From the NCBI RefSeq assembly GCF_958295425.1, contig NC_081143.1:18576686-18640685 (forward strand): a stretch of DNA of 64,000 bases, read 5' to 3'. The stretch's first letter is position 1. Every line of letters begins with the position of its first letter. Position numbers and translations under genes: made by a program. This stretch comes from Solea solea. Its lineage: Eukaryota > Chordata > Actinopteri > Pleuronectiformes > Soleidae. The notes below the pieces were generated by a model. It worked only from the letters and a program-made list of their open reading frames with translations. It did not search any database and was not told the DNA's origin. Below are positions 38,475-51,100 of this stretch, piece after piece.

Positions 38475-39545
38475 ACCAAACACCAGACAATTGCGCCCCC
38501 TCTGTTGGGGAAGAGACTCTACAATTTGCCGGAACTGATCCACACAGGGGCCTTGTTGTTGTTGTACAGCGAACAGGGACATTCACCTTCATATATGGAC
38601 TGCTACAGTGCATCATACTTTAACAGAATATGTTGAAAGACGGAGATATATTTTATTATTTTTCATCATGTGGGATTTTGTTTTTTTTAATTATTCATGT
38701 GTGTTTAAGAATCGCAGATCTGTCCTGAGAAAGAAACAGTATCATCTTTGATTTCACTGTACAATATTTAATCTCGCTGGTCTCTATCTTATTACTTATT
38801 TACGAAATTCAAAATGTTGTATTGCACTGAATACTATTGTTATATAACACCCAGTCCTGTACATGATGTCCATGTGGTTGTTATTGGTTGGCAGGAAATG
38901 CACTATTATTGTAACAGTGACCGGGGGAAGGAGGGAATGGTGGGCCTTGACATGCAGGAGGAGGAGGGAGGAAAAGGGAGCAAGGGAGAGAGCACAGGAC
39001 CTCGACTTGTCATGAGAGAAGCTTATTTTTCTAACTATAATCATGTGTCCAAGATGAAATGTTTGCCCGACATCAAACAAGCCCACTCCGAATGAGGAAG
39101 GAGAGTATTGTTGTAGGGTCTAAGCCATAAGCCTAATCGCAGGAATCTGATCCTCTCTGCACCTGGACACATGATGATGCAGAAAAGTGCCTCCTCTTTG
39201 GGACTGCTCTTGTTTTCTTGCTTACACACAAACACACACTCCTTTGGGTAAGGCCAGAGCTCAGATGTGGTATTTAAAGTATTTGGGCAGAAATCAAAAA
39301 GGAGAGAAAGAGGGAGGCAAGGGGCCCCGAGATGGAGGAAGAATAAAGACGGTTGTGTAAAATGGCACAGGAAGAGGGATTCAGGCAGGAGAGAGGATGT
39401 CAGGTCTGTCTTTCTGAAGAAGAGGCGTCTTATTTAATCACAAATCCCTGAGCTCATGCTTCATATGAAAGGAGAAATATTTGCACTGAATGCTGATATT
39501 GCTTTATAATACAAAAAAACCCAATAAAATGTGCATTTGTTTTGT
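38475..39545 (+). other. probable 3' UTR of the c17orf58 homolog
   Basis: The region runs from the stop codon to a plus-strand AATAAA at 39523-39528. No other gene is seen, and the end point is inferred from this signal alone. Confidence 0.45.
39523..39528 (+). terminator. candidate polyadenylation signal of the c17orf58 homolog
   Basis: AATAAA, about 1.05 kb after the stop codon and followed by a T/G-rich stretch. Confidence 0.45.
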
Positions 39546-39905
39546 ACTCTACGACCCTCAGGAGAGATGTTTGTCTTTAAAGCAACACATTCTTCCCACT
39601 GAAACAATGCTCTTCATTATTATCATTGCCAGTGATTGCATGGGGAAGTAAGATACTCTTAATTATAACCTGAAAACATGTTCTCTGTCAGGCCTTCTGG
39701 AAGAGAGACTGACTTGGGAACTTCGAGGGTGAGGCAGGCACTTTTTTGTCTGTCTGTCTGTCTTTCTGTCAGCTGGAGCCGGTTAGTTCCCAGGCTTGAT
39801 GAAGTCTCTATCTGGGATCAGCGCTGGAGGGAACAGATGCAAGAGGGCAGGAAACAGGAGCCCACTCCACTATCACAGCAGGAGGACATTCCTCCTCTTG
39901 GATGT

Positions 39906-39970
39906 GAAGGAGGAGGAGGAGGAGGAGGGGAGGGGAGGGGAAGAAAGAAAGAAAGAAAGAAAGAGGGGGA
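39906..39970 (+). repeat. 65-nt uninterrupted polypurine tract with G-runs
   Basis: GGA repeats pass into three GGGGA units and then GAAA repeats with no pyrimidine. Such tracts can form triplex (H-DNA) or G-quadruplex structures. It lies in intergenic DNA. Confidence 0.85.
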
Positions 39971-40267
39971 CAAAGGAGGAAGATGAGGAGGTGAAGGAAG
40001 TTGTTTGCTGTGTGATATCCCTCAAGCCACAAGACGAGGGCGAGGGGAAAAAAATCAGTGATGATGAGCTCCTCTGGATGCATTTAGTGGTTTGAGTGGG
40101 GAGTGGGGAGGTGGGGGAGACGGGTGTGAGAGGAGAGAGGAAGGTCAACCTTAGAGGTGACATTTGAGTCATGTTGGTAATTTGATCAGAGGAATTCTGT
40201 ATGAGTTTAAATGGGGGGTGACAAGAGGTAATCTGAGGGGTGAACTTGCTTTTATCAACTCACTACA

Positions 40268-40532
40268 GCAGAGGTCTCAAACTCTTTTTTTCAACTAAAC
40301 TAAAACAAGCTTTCTGATTTTTCAGCTTCTTAGATGTGAACATTTCCTGGTTTCTTTGCTCCATATAACAACGAAATCACTGAAACGGAATCATTTTGGT
40401 TTGTGGACAAAACGAGACATTCCAGAACATGATCATTTCCACTGATTTTAACATTTCCTGCAAATTTTACGGAGCAAACATGTCAGAAAAGAATCGAAAG
40501 ATTAATCAGCTATGAAAATAATCGTTAGGTGC
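40268..40532 (-). repeat. reverse copy of the hAT-like MITE family
   Basis: It ends 'atgaaaataatcgttaggtgcaaccc', the reverse of the opening of the copy at 23331, with internal 'aacatgtcagaaaag'. The far end is decayed. Confidence 0.5.
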
Positions 40533-40819
40533 AACCCTATATGTTGCCTGTTTAGTGGTTTTATTATAGTTGTGCACATGTTATTATTTGATTTTGATTT
40601 TTGTGTGAACTGTGTAGCGATGCATGTCACAACAAACACTTTGGAGTTCTGTGAAATATCCCAATGAATATTGTTACTGTGATGGAATATTGGGATTTTA
40701 AGCTAATTTCCCACATAATTGAATTTTTTTTCCCCACATGACCAGACTCATTTCAGTTATGTAAGAATTGTATTCAATTTACACACATTTTTAACTCCAT
40801 AAAATGAATATATACTATA

Positions 40820-41832
40820 CAGTGGAGGAAATAAGTATTTAATCCCTCACTGATTTTGTAAGTTCGCCCACTGACAAACAAATTCACACTCTATACTTTT
40901 AGTTGTAGGTTTATTTTAACAGGGAGACAGAATATCAAAAAGAAAATCCAGAAAATAAAACAAAAGATTTAAATTACTGAGTGAAAATAAGTATTTGACC
41001 CCCTATCAAAACATTACTAAGTTCTTGGTGGAGAAACCCTTGTTGGCAAGTACAGAGGTCAGACATTTCTTGTAGTTGATCATCAGGTTAGCACACATCT
41101 CAGGAGGAATTTTGGACCACTCCTCTTTGCAGATCCTCTCCAAATCCTTCAGGTTTTGAGGCTGTCGCTTGGCAACTCGAAGCTTCAGCTCCCTCCACAG
41201 ATTTTCTATAGAATTTAGGTCCGGATACTGGCTAGGCCACTCCATGACCTTAATGTGCTTCATCTGGATCCACCCTTTCGTTATGCCGTGGCTGTATGTT
41301 TTGCTGGAAGACCCATCCACCACCCATTTTGAGTTTCTTGGCTGAGAGAAGGAGTTTGTCACCCAGGATTTCACGGTACAAGACCCCGTCTATCTTTCCC
41401 TAGATGCAGTGAAGTTGACCAGCCCCCCTAGCAGAGACACCCCCCCCCCACAAAAACATACTGCTTCCACCTCCCTGCTTGACAGTGGGGATGATGTTCC
41501 ACGATGATGTTCCACGTTCTCCCAATCATTCTCTGAATCATTCAGGTGTTCATTGGCCTGTCCATGTGCCTTCATGAGCAGGGGCACCATACAAACACTG
41601 CTGGATTATGTGTTTGCCAGCTGTTTATTGTTGGTAGGGGATCAAATACTTATTTCATCCAATGAAATGCAAATACATTTGTATCTTTTCTTAATATGAT
41701 TTTCTGGATTTGGTTTTTGATCTTCTGTCTCTCACTGTTAAAATAAACCTACCATTAAAAGTATAGACTGTTAATGTGTTTGTTAGTGGGCAAACGTACA
41801 AAACCAGTGAGGGATGAAATAATTATGTGTGT
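40820..41832 (-). mobile_element. Tc1-like transposon, defective, minus-strand transposase remnant
   Basis: The ends are inverted over more than 120 bp: left 'cagtggaggaaataagtatt' at 40820, and the right end reads 'attatttcatccctcactgg' on the minus strand. Minus strand 41006-41374 reads the C-terminal part of a Tc1 transposase: [20 protein letters not shown] (the last catalytic Asp/Glu region) and [15 protein letters not shown], ending ANKGFSTKN. Upstream of this the frame is broken and much of the catalytic core is gone. It lies between the convergent genes c17orf58 homolog and bptf. Confidence 0.88.
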
Positions 41833-43042
41833 GAGATCATTTCTATGACGTGTTTGTGAACAGGTGCTGCGTAAAATAAAAGAAAACACAACTCTTGTGA
41901 AACATGATGTCAAAAACATTACTTTATCTAGGATGAAATGTCCTATAAGTACAAAAGAGAATCTCTTCAGAGTTGCCACAATTTGTTAAAAACATAGATT
42001 ACTTCTTTTTTTTTTTTTACTGTAGATTTGTTGTTTTGACATTACCCCACCCCCCCACCCAAAAAAAGGAACTGAGAATCTTTAACTGATATGAATAAAT
42101 AAAACAAGAAATGCAACAACACAGGAGTGATGAGTTACTGCGTCACTTGAACCCATTCAAAAACCTTTATGCTCACAATATGCAGCACTTTTATTACAAA
42201 GGGCAATTTCACCTACATGTAGAGTTAACTTCAATTAAGGAGAAAAATAGACAATTAAAATATACAAGTGGGCTTAGCTGCTGGTTTGAAAAAGTGAAAA
42301 ATAAAAGTTTCTAGTTCTCTAAAAATCTTTAATCTCTACATATTTGGACAACAATAATATACAATAGAAGTTACAAACAGTGGACGAAATCATCGTTAGA
42401 TTACAAAGTGACGGACATCAGTGTGAAAGAGACAGAGACGAAGACAGGCACGACATTATCTCTTAACTCTTTAACACACACACACAAATAAACTATCCGG
42501 TTTTTTTTTCTTCCCAGTTTGAAAACAGTTTTTGAACATATAATTAGAGACAACTGCCTTATGTCTGCTCCTCTCTTACAAAAAATTATAATTGAACTTT
42601 ACAAAATGTTCCCAAATATGCTAAAAATGTAGCTATAAAATTGTCTTAGAAATCCCACAGTACAAAGACGCCCCAGTCCCCAATCAGAGTCGACTCCCAG
42701 CCACGCTGCCACAAACCACGACATAACTGAGTCGATGCTGAGTGGAAAAGTCCATTATCCAATAACTTAACCATGGTTTGCGGGCGAGCTGAGAGACATG
42801 TGTGAGCCAACCTGTCAACTTCAATGAAATATACTGGAATACGTGGCTGATAGATAAGGGGAGGGAGACTTACAGACTCAGCCACTGACAAATACAGACA
42901 GGGAGCATTCGGGAGACTCTGTATGCATGTATATGTTTGGAGAGAGGGACACTACATTTGGGTTAGTTCAGCATTTCCTGATGACTAAACAATCTCCTTT
43001 CACACCTTGAAAAAGCTCAAGTGTGTAGGAGCTCAGCGCTAC

Positions 43043-43224
43043 TTAAAGGAATACTTCACCGATTTGCATTTAGATTTGTATAACTAGAATAGGGGTAGTA
43101 TTTTTGAAAAAGTGTGCTTCCCAACCTCAGTTTCCCCTGAGTCGAGAAATATCTTCATTACTACCCCTATTGTAGTAATACAGAGCTAAATGCAAATTGG
43201 TGTTGGTGAAGTAATCCTTTCACT
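43043..43224. mobile_element. short MITE with inverted ends near bptf 3' end
   Basis: 'ttaaaggaatacttcaccga' and 'gatttgcatttag' at the left are mirrored by 'ctaaatgcaaattggtg' and 'gtgaagtaatccttt' at the right. The left flank is TTAA but the right flank has decayed. This is a common teleost MITE pattern. Confidence 0.65.
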
Positions 43225-43629
43225 CTCGTCACTTGCATTTCACAGAAGGTCAAACGAAGGGCAGGATGCAGTGGGTGGGACAGCCTGTGCTGGGCGTTTC
43301 CACTCTGGAAATTAAGGTGAAGTCACCACAGCCCTAAGACCCTTGAATTAGTTGATTGAGTGCTGTGCACGCCCATATAAGGTGATGTTAATCAGGCAGA
43401 ACAATTCATCTGTTGACTGTTCTGATCTAGCTTATTTTGAAAAAATCAGCATTGTCAGCATTAGGCTTCCATCAAAGGTCATGTTGATTTACTGCACCTT
43501 CTCTCTTGGAAAGGAGCTTCACAAGTGAGGGCACAGGAAGAGGTGTGGTTAAAAACAGCTGGGTTCAGACAGATTTGATACGTGGCAGGCAAATTTGGCC
43601 AGGTCATTAATCGATTTAATAAATTAGTA

Positions 43630-43885
43630 GCACTCTTGCCTTTGCAGCAAGTCGGAAAAAGGGTCTTTCTGCATGGGTGTGTGCGTGGGTTTCCTCCCAC
43701 AGTCCAAAAACAGGCAGATTTGGGGATTAGGCAAATAGGACACTCTAAATTCACTGTAGGTGTGAGTGTGGATGGTTGTTTGTGTCTACTTTTGCCCGGT
43801 GATGGACTGGCGACCTGTCCAGGGTGTACCCTGGACAGGTCGCCAGCTCCCCCCCCCGCGATAAAAGCATGAATGAATGAATAGT
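43630..43885 (-). repeat. teleost SINE/LINE-tail repeat, reverse copy with internal palindrome
   Basis: 'gggtttcctcccacagtcca', 'gtgtggatggttgtttgtgt' and 'gatggactggcgacctgtcc' place it in the same family as 36512-36812. After 'cctgtccagggt' the sequence turns back on itself, giving a 40-bp palindrome at 43807-43846. Confidence 0.65.
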
Positions 43886-45065
43886 GGTGCAACATTGCAG
43901 CCCATCCCCCGGCATTTGCTCAGCGAGACCAACAAGATGGCTGCAATCTGGTGAAGAATTGTTCTTAAAAAGGCTCTGTAACATGAAACGGATTTGGTTT
44001 TGCATCGAGAAACCTCCGCAAACTTTGTTTCAATGCAATTGCAACCAAAGGCAGCAAGTCGGATTGTACGTTAAACGAAAGGGGGACATTCAACTGACTC
44101 AGCATCACGGGGCACTTTGCCTTGTGGCTCGTTTGGTGATACATCTGTTGTGTTTCTACCACACTGCACACACTGGTTACTGACTAGTAATCTGCCGAGT
44201 TTGAAACCTGTCGACCAAAACGTTGAACAGTTATTCAATTAACAGAGGGACATACATTCCTGGAATTAATAGATCGGTGACACCACACTCCAATGACTGG
44301 CCGAATGAACTGGACCTGAAAACCGACTGGTTCCAGGTGGAAGACGAGGACAGTCAAAAATACTCCTCCTTTCAGGCCTACCGCTGTTAAAACATGAGAA
44401 GAATGATCTCTATTTTTTAGCCTCTTGACACTTGATGTAATTTGTTATTTGGAGCAACAACTAATAGCTGATGTTTGTGTCATGAAAATGTGACGGGGTG
44501 ACGTTTAAGTTGAATGTCTGGGTTTCTCCGGGGTGGGGGAGAAAACACATAGATGACATAGAAAGACACAAAAAAAAAAAAAACAGTAATCAGCTACAGG
44601 TTTGAACACAGATCTATGCTGTCGACATGGGATCAGACAACTTATCAGTTTCATCTTCTCCTTCTGGAACTTTCTTCTCATGGTGGGGCTGCACTGGTAG
44701 GAACGTCTGACTGGGACAAAATAGGCTGCCACACAGAGTCCATGGCTGCCTTGTCCCTGGTCTGAAGGTGGGAACTCTCCGTCATTATGTCCCACTGACG
44801 CTTTGGATGAAAAGGGGCCCTTATATTCACTTCTTCCCCCCCCCCCATTTGTTCTGCAATTGGAGGTGTAGCAGGCCGGGCTCTTTGACACCACTGCAAC
44901 CTGATTTTCAGCTGGGAGTTCACTCTCCTCTAGAAAGGGTTGGGGTTCAGGTTCAGCCCGACTGGGACCAACGGGCCTTTAATCTTTCCGTGGAAATCAC
45001 AAGCCTCGTCTTTCTGACACTGTTTGTTTTTTGTTTTTGTTTGTTTTGTTTTTTTTAGGAGGGAG

Positions 45066-45102
45066 CTAAGAGACTGCTGATTGTAGTTTGTTGTTATGAG
45101 AC
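45066..45102 (-). CDS. bptf: bptf last coding exon (C-terminus)
   Basis: Acceptor ctgtag, 37 nt encoding the end of the split Arg and [11 protein letters not shown] before TAG (45068-45066). Human BPTF ends [11 protein letters not shown] as I recall it, so this distant 2-kb-away exon is well supported. Confidence 0.93.
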
Positions 45103-48100
45103 CTACAGAGATGGACAAAGAGAGGAAGAAACAGTTGGAAAAGTTTTCATTTCCTTTTTTATTAAAAGCTTTACAATATGACAAAAATATGCCCTAATGG
45201 AATTACAAAAACAAACAAAAAAAAAGTTATTGGATGCCAGTGGGTCAGACACTTTTGACTTAGACCAAGCAGCCATGTTGGTGAGATGAAAAGTGTATGA
45301 TGGGATGTTGGCCAGACAGAGTATATACAAGCTTACCATATTAAGAAGAGGAAAGCTAAACTATATTTTTCTCCAGTCTATTTTTTTTTTTTTTTTTTTT
45401 TACACTTCCTATTTCCTTTAGAGCACATAATAGTCCTTCACAAAGACGATTGTGAATATGCATATGCTATATATAATGAATAAAATAACATTATACATGG
45501 GCACAGCCAGTTAAGTAAAACTAATACAAGTCATGTATGTTTTTAAAATTCTCGGCTAAGAAATGAGGTAAAAATGTTTTGTGGCAGCACATCGTGACCA
45601 AAACAGTCAAATTAAAAGATAAGTTATCTGTGTAGGGGGGAGAACTTAAGTCAGATTTGACAATACAACCGTAATAGCTTTGCTTTGTTTTTCCTAACTA
45701 AATCTCAAGAAAGAGAATAGCAAACCTATTTTTTGCCTCATATCCAACTCAGATGTAAACAAAAATATCAGTCATTTGACAAGAGTAAGAAAATACATTT
45801 TCCCTTGAACGTTTTGTGTTACCAACATGGCTGCCGTTATTAGACAGTAGAAACCTTTTTTTCCGTTTTCATTTGCTTATAAAATAATAATAATAATAAT
45901 AATAAAAAAAGGAAAATCACACATACAGTGTGATTTATGTATGGACATTTTTGTACAAAGTTTTGAATGCTGTTTTGAACAAGTAAGAAAAACAGCAACA
46001 CCCAGGCCTGTAAATGATTTTTGTTTGTTTTAAGAGTGACCCCGACACCCACGGGTTTGACATCACAATCTGCAAGAGAGGGAGAGAAATGGGGAGAGAG
46101 AGGAAGAGAGAGAGTGTGAGGGAGAATGGATGGTGTAAATACATGCAGGTGAAGCACATCACTGTTTATATGGCAAATTAAGCTGGATGCAAACCACACA
46201 TTTACTACTACTACTAATAATAATAATGATAAATAAAATAGATAAAATCATGATAAACACGTATAGAATTGGACAAAATCTTGTAGTGTGCATCCATCCA
46301 CCCAAAGCTATTATATCACACAAGGCAAAGGCATGAGGTGAGTTCACAGGCATCACTGAACACTTGAATGTTGTACAGGGTTGAGTTGTGTAGAAACAGC
46401 TGTGTGTGTGTCCACGTCATGGAAAGAACATGGGACCAAATTCTTGCTTAAAGTGTGTTTTGAAGTCAGAAACATTGTTTTGTTTGAGGTGTCAACTCAG
46501 CTCAGTGAAGTGTGTGAAAAAGGTGTGGCTGAGAGTTTGCATGTTGGTGAACACATTAAATCGCTTTAATGGCTCAAACAGATGAGCCATGTGTAAACGA
46601 CACATCACTTTGAAATTCATACATCTGTTCGGATTCATCTCGCTCTTTAGGACAAGAGCAAATCAATCCTCACGCAGAAGACACAGGAGATGACAGAGAG
46701 GCCTGGAGGAGACGCGGGACGGTGACCCAGGAAATCAAAAGAGAGGAAAGGAGTCGATGAACTCCACTAGTGTCTGACAACGTTTGTTTCCATGAGAACA
46801 TTTATTTTATTGCCCTTTTGTGGGGGGGGGGTCAGTCGGCTCACAGCACAGCTGGAGCCGCTAACAACATCTCCTGCATCCACAGTCTCTGACTGAGTTA
46901 TGGCGTCATTTCTGATTTTCATTAGCATGGAAGATGGAATGTGGACAAACATGGGCACTGTTTGACACCTCTTTCCAATATTTGCATAATAAAAAAGATG
47001 AGGTGCGACATCTACAGCAAATGTGGCAACTTTCTCTTCCATGTCGTTTTTGATTTGTGTGTACGACTGACTTGGAACTAATTCTTCTGATTGTTATGAC
47101 ACCACGTGAATGCACAATCTAATCTATATCACCACCACCATCACTCTCATCACCTTACCTGCTGGCTTTGAAGCTTTTCAGCTTCTGGACAAAGAAGTTC
47201 TCCAGAACCTCGGCACACTGGTAGAAGGGCGAGTCACTGGGGTTGTAATAGCGGCAGTTGTCAAAGATTTTGGTCATGTCCGCTACAAACTCTGTCAGCT
47301 TCACGTACTTGCGCTTCTGTAACCTCTCCTCCATGGTGGAAAGGTCTAAGAAAAGGGTATAAAAAGAAAACATTGTTAACGAGTGTTTGTACAGAGCGTA
47401 ACAGTAAAAAAAAGAAAGAATAAAACGCCACAAATGTAATTGAAAGATCTTGTAAAAGACAAAGAAAAAGGCAGATCAATGGCATTTGCAATCACCCTCA
47501 TTCCACAAATCAGTCCGAGTCAAAGTAATTGTAGCTTATGTGGCATGTCTCTGACAGACTTAACTATGTTTCCTGTGAGCACAGTTCATCACTTCATGTG
47601 TGACAGCAAAAATCCAAAACCTCTGCCAGTTTAAACCTCACTCTGCTCGGCCTTTCGGATCAGGGACGGAGATCTGACTGATTTGACATTCCTGAGGAGA
47701 GCGCAACATTATACGAGTGTCATTCCAGGGAACAACGCAAACCACGCGAAATGAGCGGAACCTAGAAGAGTCCAATGGACGTTGGCCGACGTCTCCCTTG
47801 AGGATGAGCTTTCAATGTTGAAGAAAATAAGGATCAATCCGCTGCTGCGTGCGCGCTGCTCTGCACAGCGTGTCGGATTCAAAACAAACATATCCAACTC
47901 ATTCATAACCTCCTTAACCTCCACACAGCTGGCCAGGACCTTAAAGACTTCATGGTCAATATCAAAGACCTCCTTCTTCCCTGTCATCACATTTCATCTC
48001 ATAACCCTCCTAAAACTACCAACGGCTGTGGCCACACCAGCCAAATTATCTTTTTTTTTTTTTTTTTAAATCAACAAGGTCTTTTTTCTTAGTAGTAGAA

Positions 48101-51100
48101 GTGAGAGGGAAAGGCTAGAGTTTCCAGGGCCAGGCCAACAGGAGCTGAGTGTGGGGCTGGTCCCTTTCCACAGGGAGCCCAGCAGAGCCTGACCAGCTCA
48201 TTAAGGGTTTGTTTGCATGGAAGTTCAGAAAAAAAGAAAAAAAAAAAAAAAGAAAGTGCTGTTGACGAAAGCCCCATTTACAAGGCTGATTTGATCCGAG
48301 TTGGAGGGCTTCCTCCCTGCTGGCCTCCCGGCGGGCTGTGTTTTAATGTCTCAGATATAGAAACTGGGTGTTACTTCCAATGCCTAAAGCAATACCAAAA
48401 TGAAAACAGCTCTACTGAGGAAACTTTGGCTATGGCCAAATAACTTTCTTTAAAAGAGTATAAATTCTGTTCTAGATATGCCTGTCGTCCACATTTAGAG
48501 GCATAAAAATAAAAATACGTGGAGTGTGTGATAGCAGCCAGAGGCGCTTGTAGGGTTTGTTGAGGTGCCTGAAGATGCTGCAGCCTCATTGATCAATTCA
48601 CCCAACTATGAATGACTTCAAAACAAAGACACTGGATTATCAGCTCTATCAGCATTATTCAGGGTGGACGTGTCCGTTAGAAGCTGTGCTCGGTTTGGTG
48701 TAAAAACGCCATTTTTTTTGAACGCCATGTTACTGTTAAATCTGTAAATTGTCATTCACAACCTGGAACATCGGGGGAATAAATGTGCAAACCCTTTACA
48801 TGACTCTTCCTTGCCTTGGTGATTGAGGAATTGAAACAGTACATACGAGTTAAGTTCAACTGGAACCTGCCTACAGCCATCGACTTCAGGTGGCTTTGGA
48901 GTGAAGTCTACACTTGCCACTACAACGGAGCACACTTCTCTGTACGATTCACTGTTGTGCTTACGAGTGTCATGTGGACGTCAGTGTCTACTCATATTCT
49001 CTCCACTCACCCATTGGTTCCTTGATGACCCTGTAGTAGTCCGGGGCGTCATTGGTATCCACAGGCTCCAGGAATGGCCAGGCCATTTTATGTGCCTGCA
49101 GAGGAGGGAGGTTCCCGAAAGAGGAGAGATAAAGAGAAAGACGAGACACTTTAGAAAGTCGAAGCAAATGAAGGAAAAACAAACAGCATCATGAAAATGA
49201 CACTGGAAGCAGGTGGGTCAACACAGATGTTCTCCCTCCCTCCCTCTCTCTCTCACATTGTGGAAGGGAAAGAGAGGGAAGAGGCGGGATGAGGATAAGG
49301 AGAAAAGTGAGGGAAGCTTAACAAAAAAAATAAAAATGCAGAGGTCAGGCAGCTGTCCAAGTAGTGCTGTGGAGAGCTGGACACATCAGATAAGACACAC
49401 GGAGCACTGTTGTTTGCTGCTCTTACACTGTGGCGGCGTGACAAGGAGCTGTGTTTGTGATGCTGCTGGTAATAAACAGACGGTGTTACTTACGCTTTAC
49501 CAACAGAGGGGACAGCGTTTGTGTCTACTCAGCGACTCGGTTTGTTGAATTTACTCTACACTTGCCCAATGCTGAGTTATCAAGTGATTGAAGTTGATGT
49601 GTAGTGACAGGGGAACACAACAAATCCTATTGTTTTATTGACTCTCCTCAGAGACGGACATTCATGTCATCAGATACTTTGCAAAACCCCTACATTTCAC
49701 AGAAAAGCTTCACTCAGCACAATCTGTAAAAATCAGAGCAGAATATTTGTTTTGACAGTCGATCATGTTGTTTTTGATATGGCCGACTATGGCCAGGTGG
49801 TAAACGCATCAATCGTTTCTATAGTTGTTTAATTCGTGTAAAAACGACAGCCTCACACTGATGTCAGTCAGAGTAGTGACATCAGTACTGGACAAGGAAA
49901 AGGGGCATCTTTGCCATCCCGACTGCATACAGAACTCTCGCAGGTATGTTCACCTGTAACGATCGCAGGATTCTCCTCAGACCCTCGTAGTCCTTGTCGG
50001 TGAGCGGAGTGAAGACCGTCATGGCGTCCTCTGTTGACTGACACTGTGGGCACACGTACTCGTCGATGTGGTTGGCCTCGCTCTGCAGGATTCCCACACA
50101 GCGACCGTGGTACCAGTTTTGACACCGATCGCAGCCAATGTAGAACCTGGGATGACACAAAGTAGGGACTTGAGTGTCTTGTCGGCCAGAACTGAACGGA
50201 AGAAGTCGTCAAGGCGTGGAAATGTGAAGATAACTGTCCTGTGTTTAAAAATGTGTTTTAAAAAAAATGTGGAAATGGAAAGGTACTGCTAAATTAATTT
50301 CTTTGTCTTGTGAAAGCTGGCAGAGTTTAGAGCTATTGCACTAAATTAAACATTTCATTTACAGCAGCTTTCAGTCTTAAGACTGACATTTTACACGTCA
50401 TAACTACAACTGTTATTATTAATAACCGTATTATAATCATCTATACTGTTTATAAAGAGTATTATACTATGTAAAATCTATTACATTAAGATTATTATAG
50501 TATACTATATTATCAGTAGACTAAAATATCATACTATGCGTGTGTATATTAGTATGTTTATTCTTTAGTTGTCTCTTTTTCTTGGTAATTATTCTCCCTT
50601 TCTTGTTTTATGTGAACCATTTTTATTTTATACTGTACTGTACTGTACTGTATCTCCACAGCACAGTGTTTAGTCGTATTATCATATGTGCCCCGCCCCG
50701 TCTCTTTGTAGTGGACTTTTACTTTTGTTACTTCAGTTGCGACAAACACACAGACACGAGTGCTTACTGGGACTCGTCATATGGCGTCTGACAGATGCAG
50801 TACAGCTCCTCTGTGCTGCCCTCCTGGCCGCGTTTACACTCTACACAGATGTAGTCGTCCATCTTCTTGGCCTCCTTCTCCGTGATGCCTACGCAGTCGC
50901 CGTGATACCAGTTGGTGCAAAGGTCACAGCCAATGTAAAACCTTAAGAGAGAGAGAAAACAAGGTTACAAATAGCTGTTCACTCACATGGGTTTAGGAGT
51001 GTCTTTTGAGTTTTAGTACATACATAACTGTGAGTCTTATTTAATGATTTCTTTAATGAATATTAAGTGGTGTTACATATTTGAGTCCAGTCTGATTTTG

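Larger units (their letters stand above)
42190..45065 (-). other. bptf: probable bptf 3' UTR (extent uncertain)
   Basis: The stretch follows the bptf stop codon. A minus-strand AATAAA at 42190-42195 is a candidate end, giving a long 3' UTR; ATTAAA variants nearer the stop (44978-44983) are alternatives. Two repeats (43043-43224 and 43630-43885) lie within. No other gene is seen, and the short ORFs in it have no recognisable domain. Confidence 0.35.
45103..47158 (-). other. bptf: bptf last intron, possible alternative 3' UTR
   Basis: It has UTR-like AT-rich sequence with long T and (AAT)n runs and a minus-strand AATAAA at 45158-45163, just before the final exon. It may act as intron or as the 3' UTR of a shorter transcript. 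Confidence 0.4.

Noticed and set aside
43479..43895. 138-codon minus-strand ORF downstream of bptf
   Set aside because: It runs through the SINE/LINE-tail repeat and its palindrome; no domain, and the same family elsewhere is non-coding.
45840..46199. 119-codon minus-strand ORF in the last bptf intron
   Set aside because: It is made largely of (AAT)n and purine-rich simple sequence translated as Leu/Ser runs; not in phase with neighbouring bptf exons.
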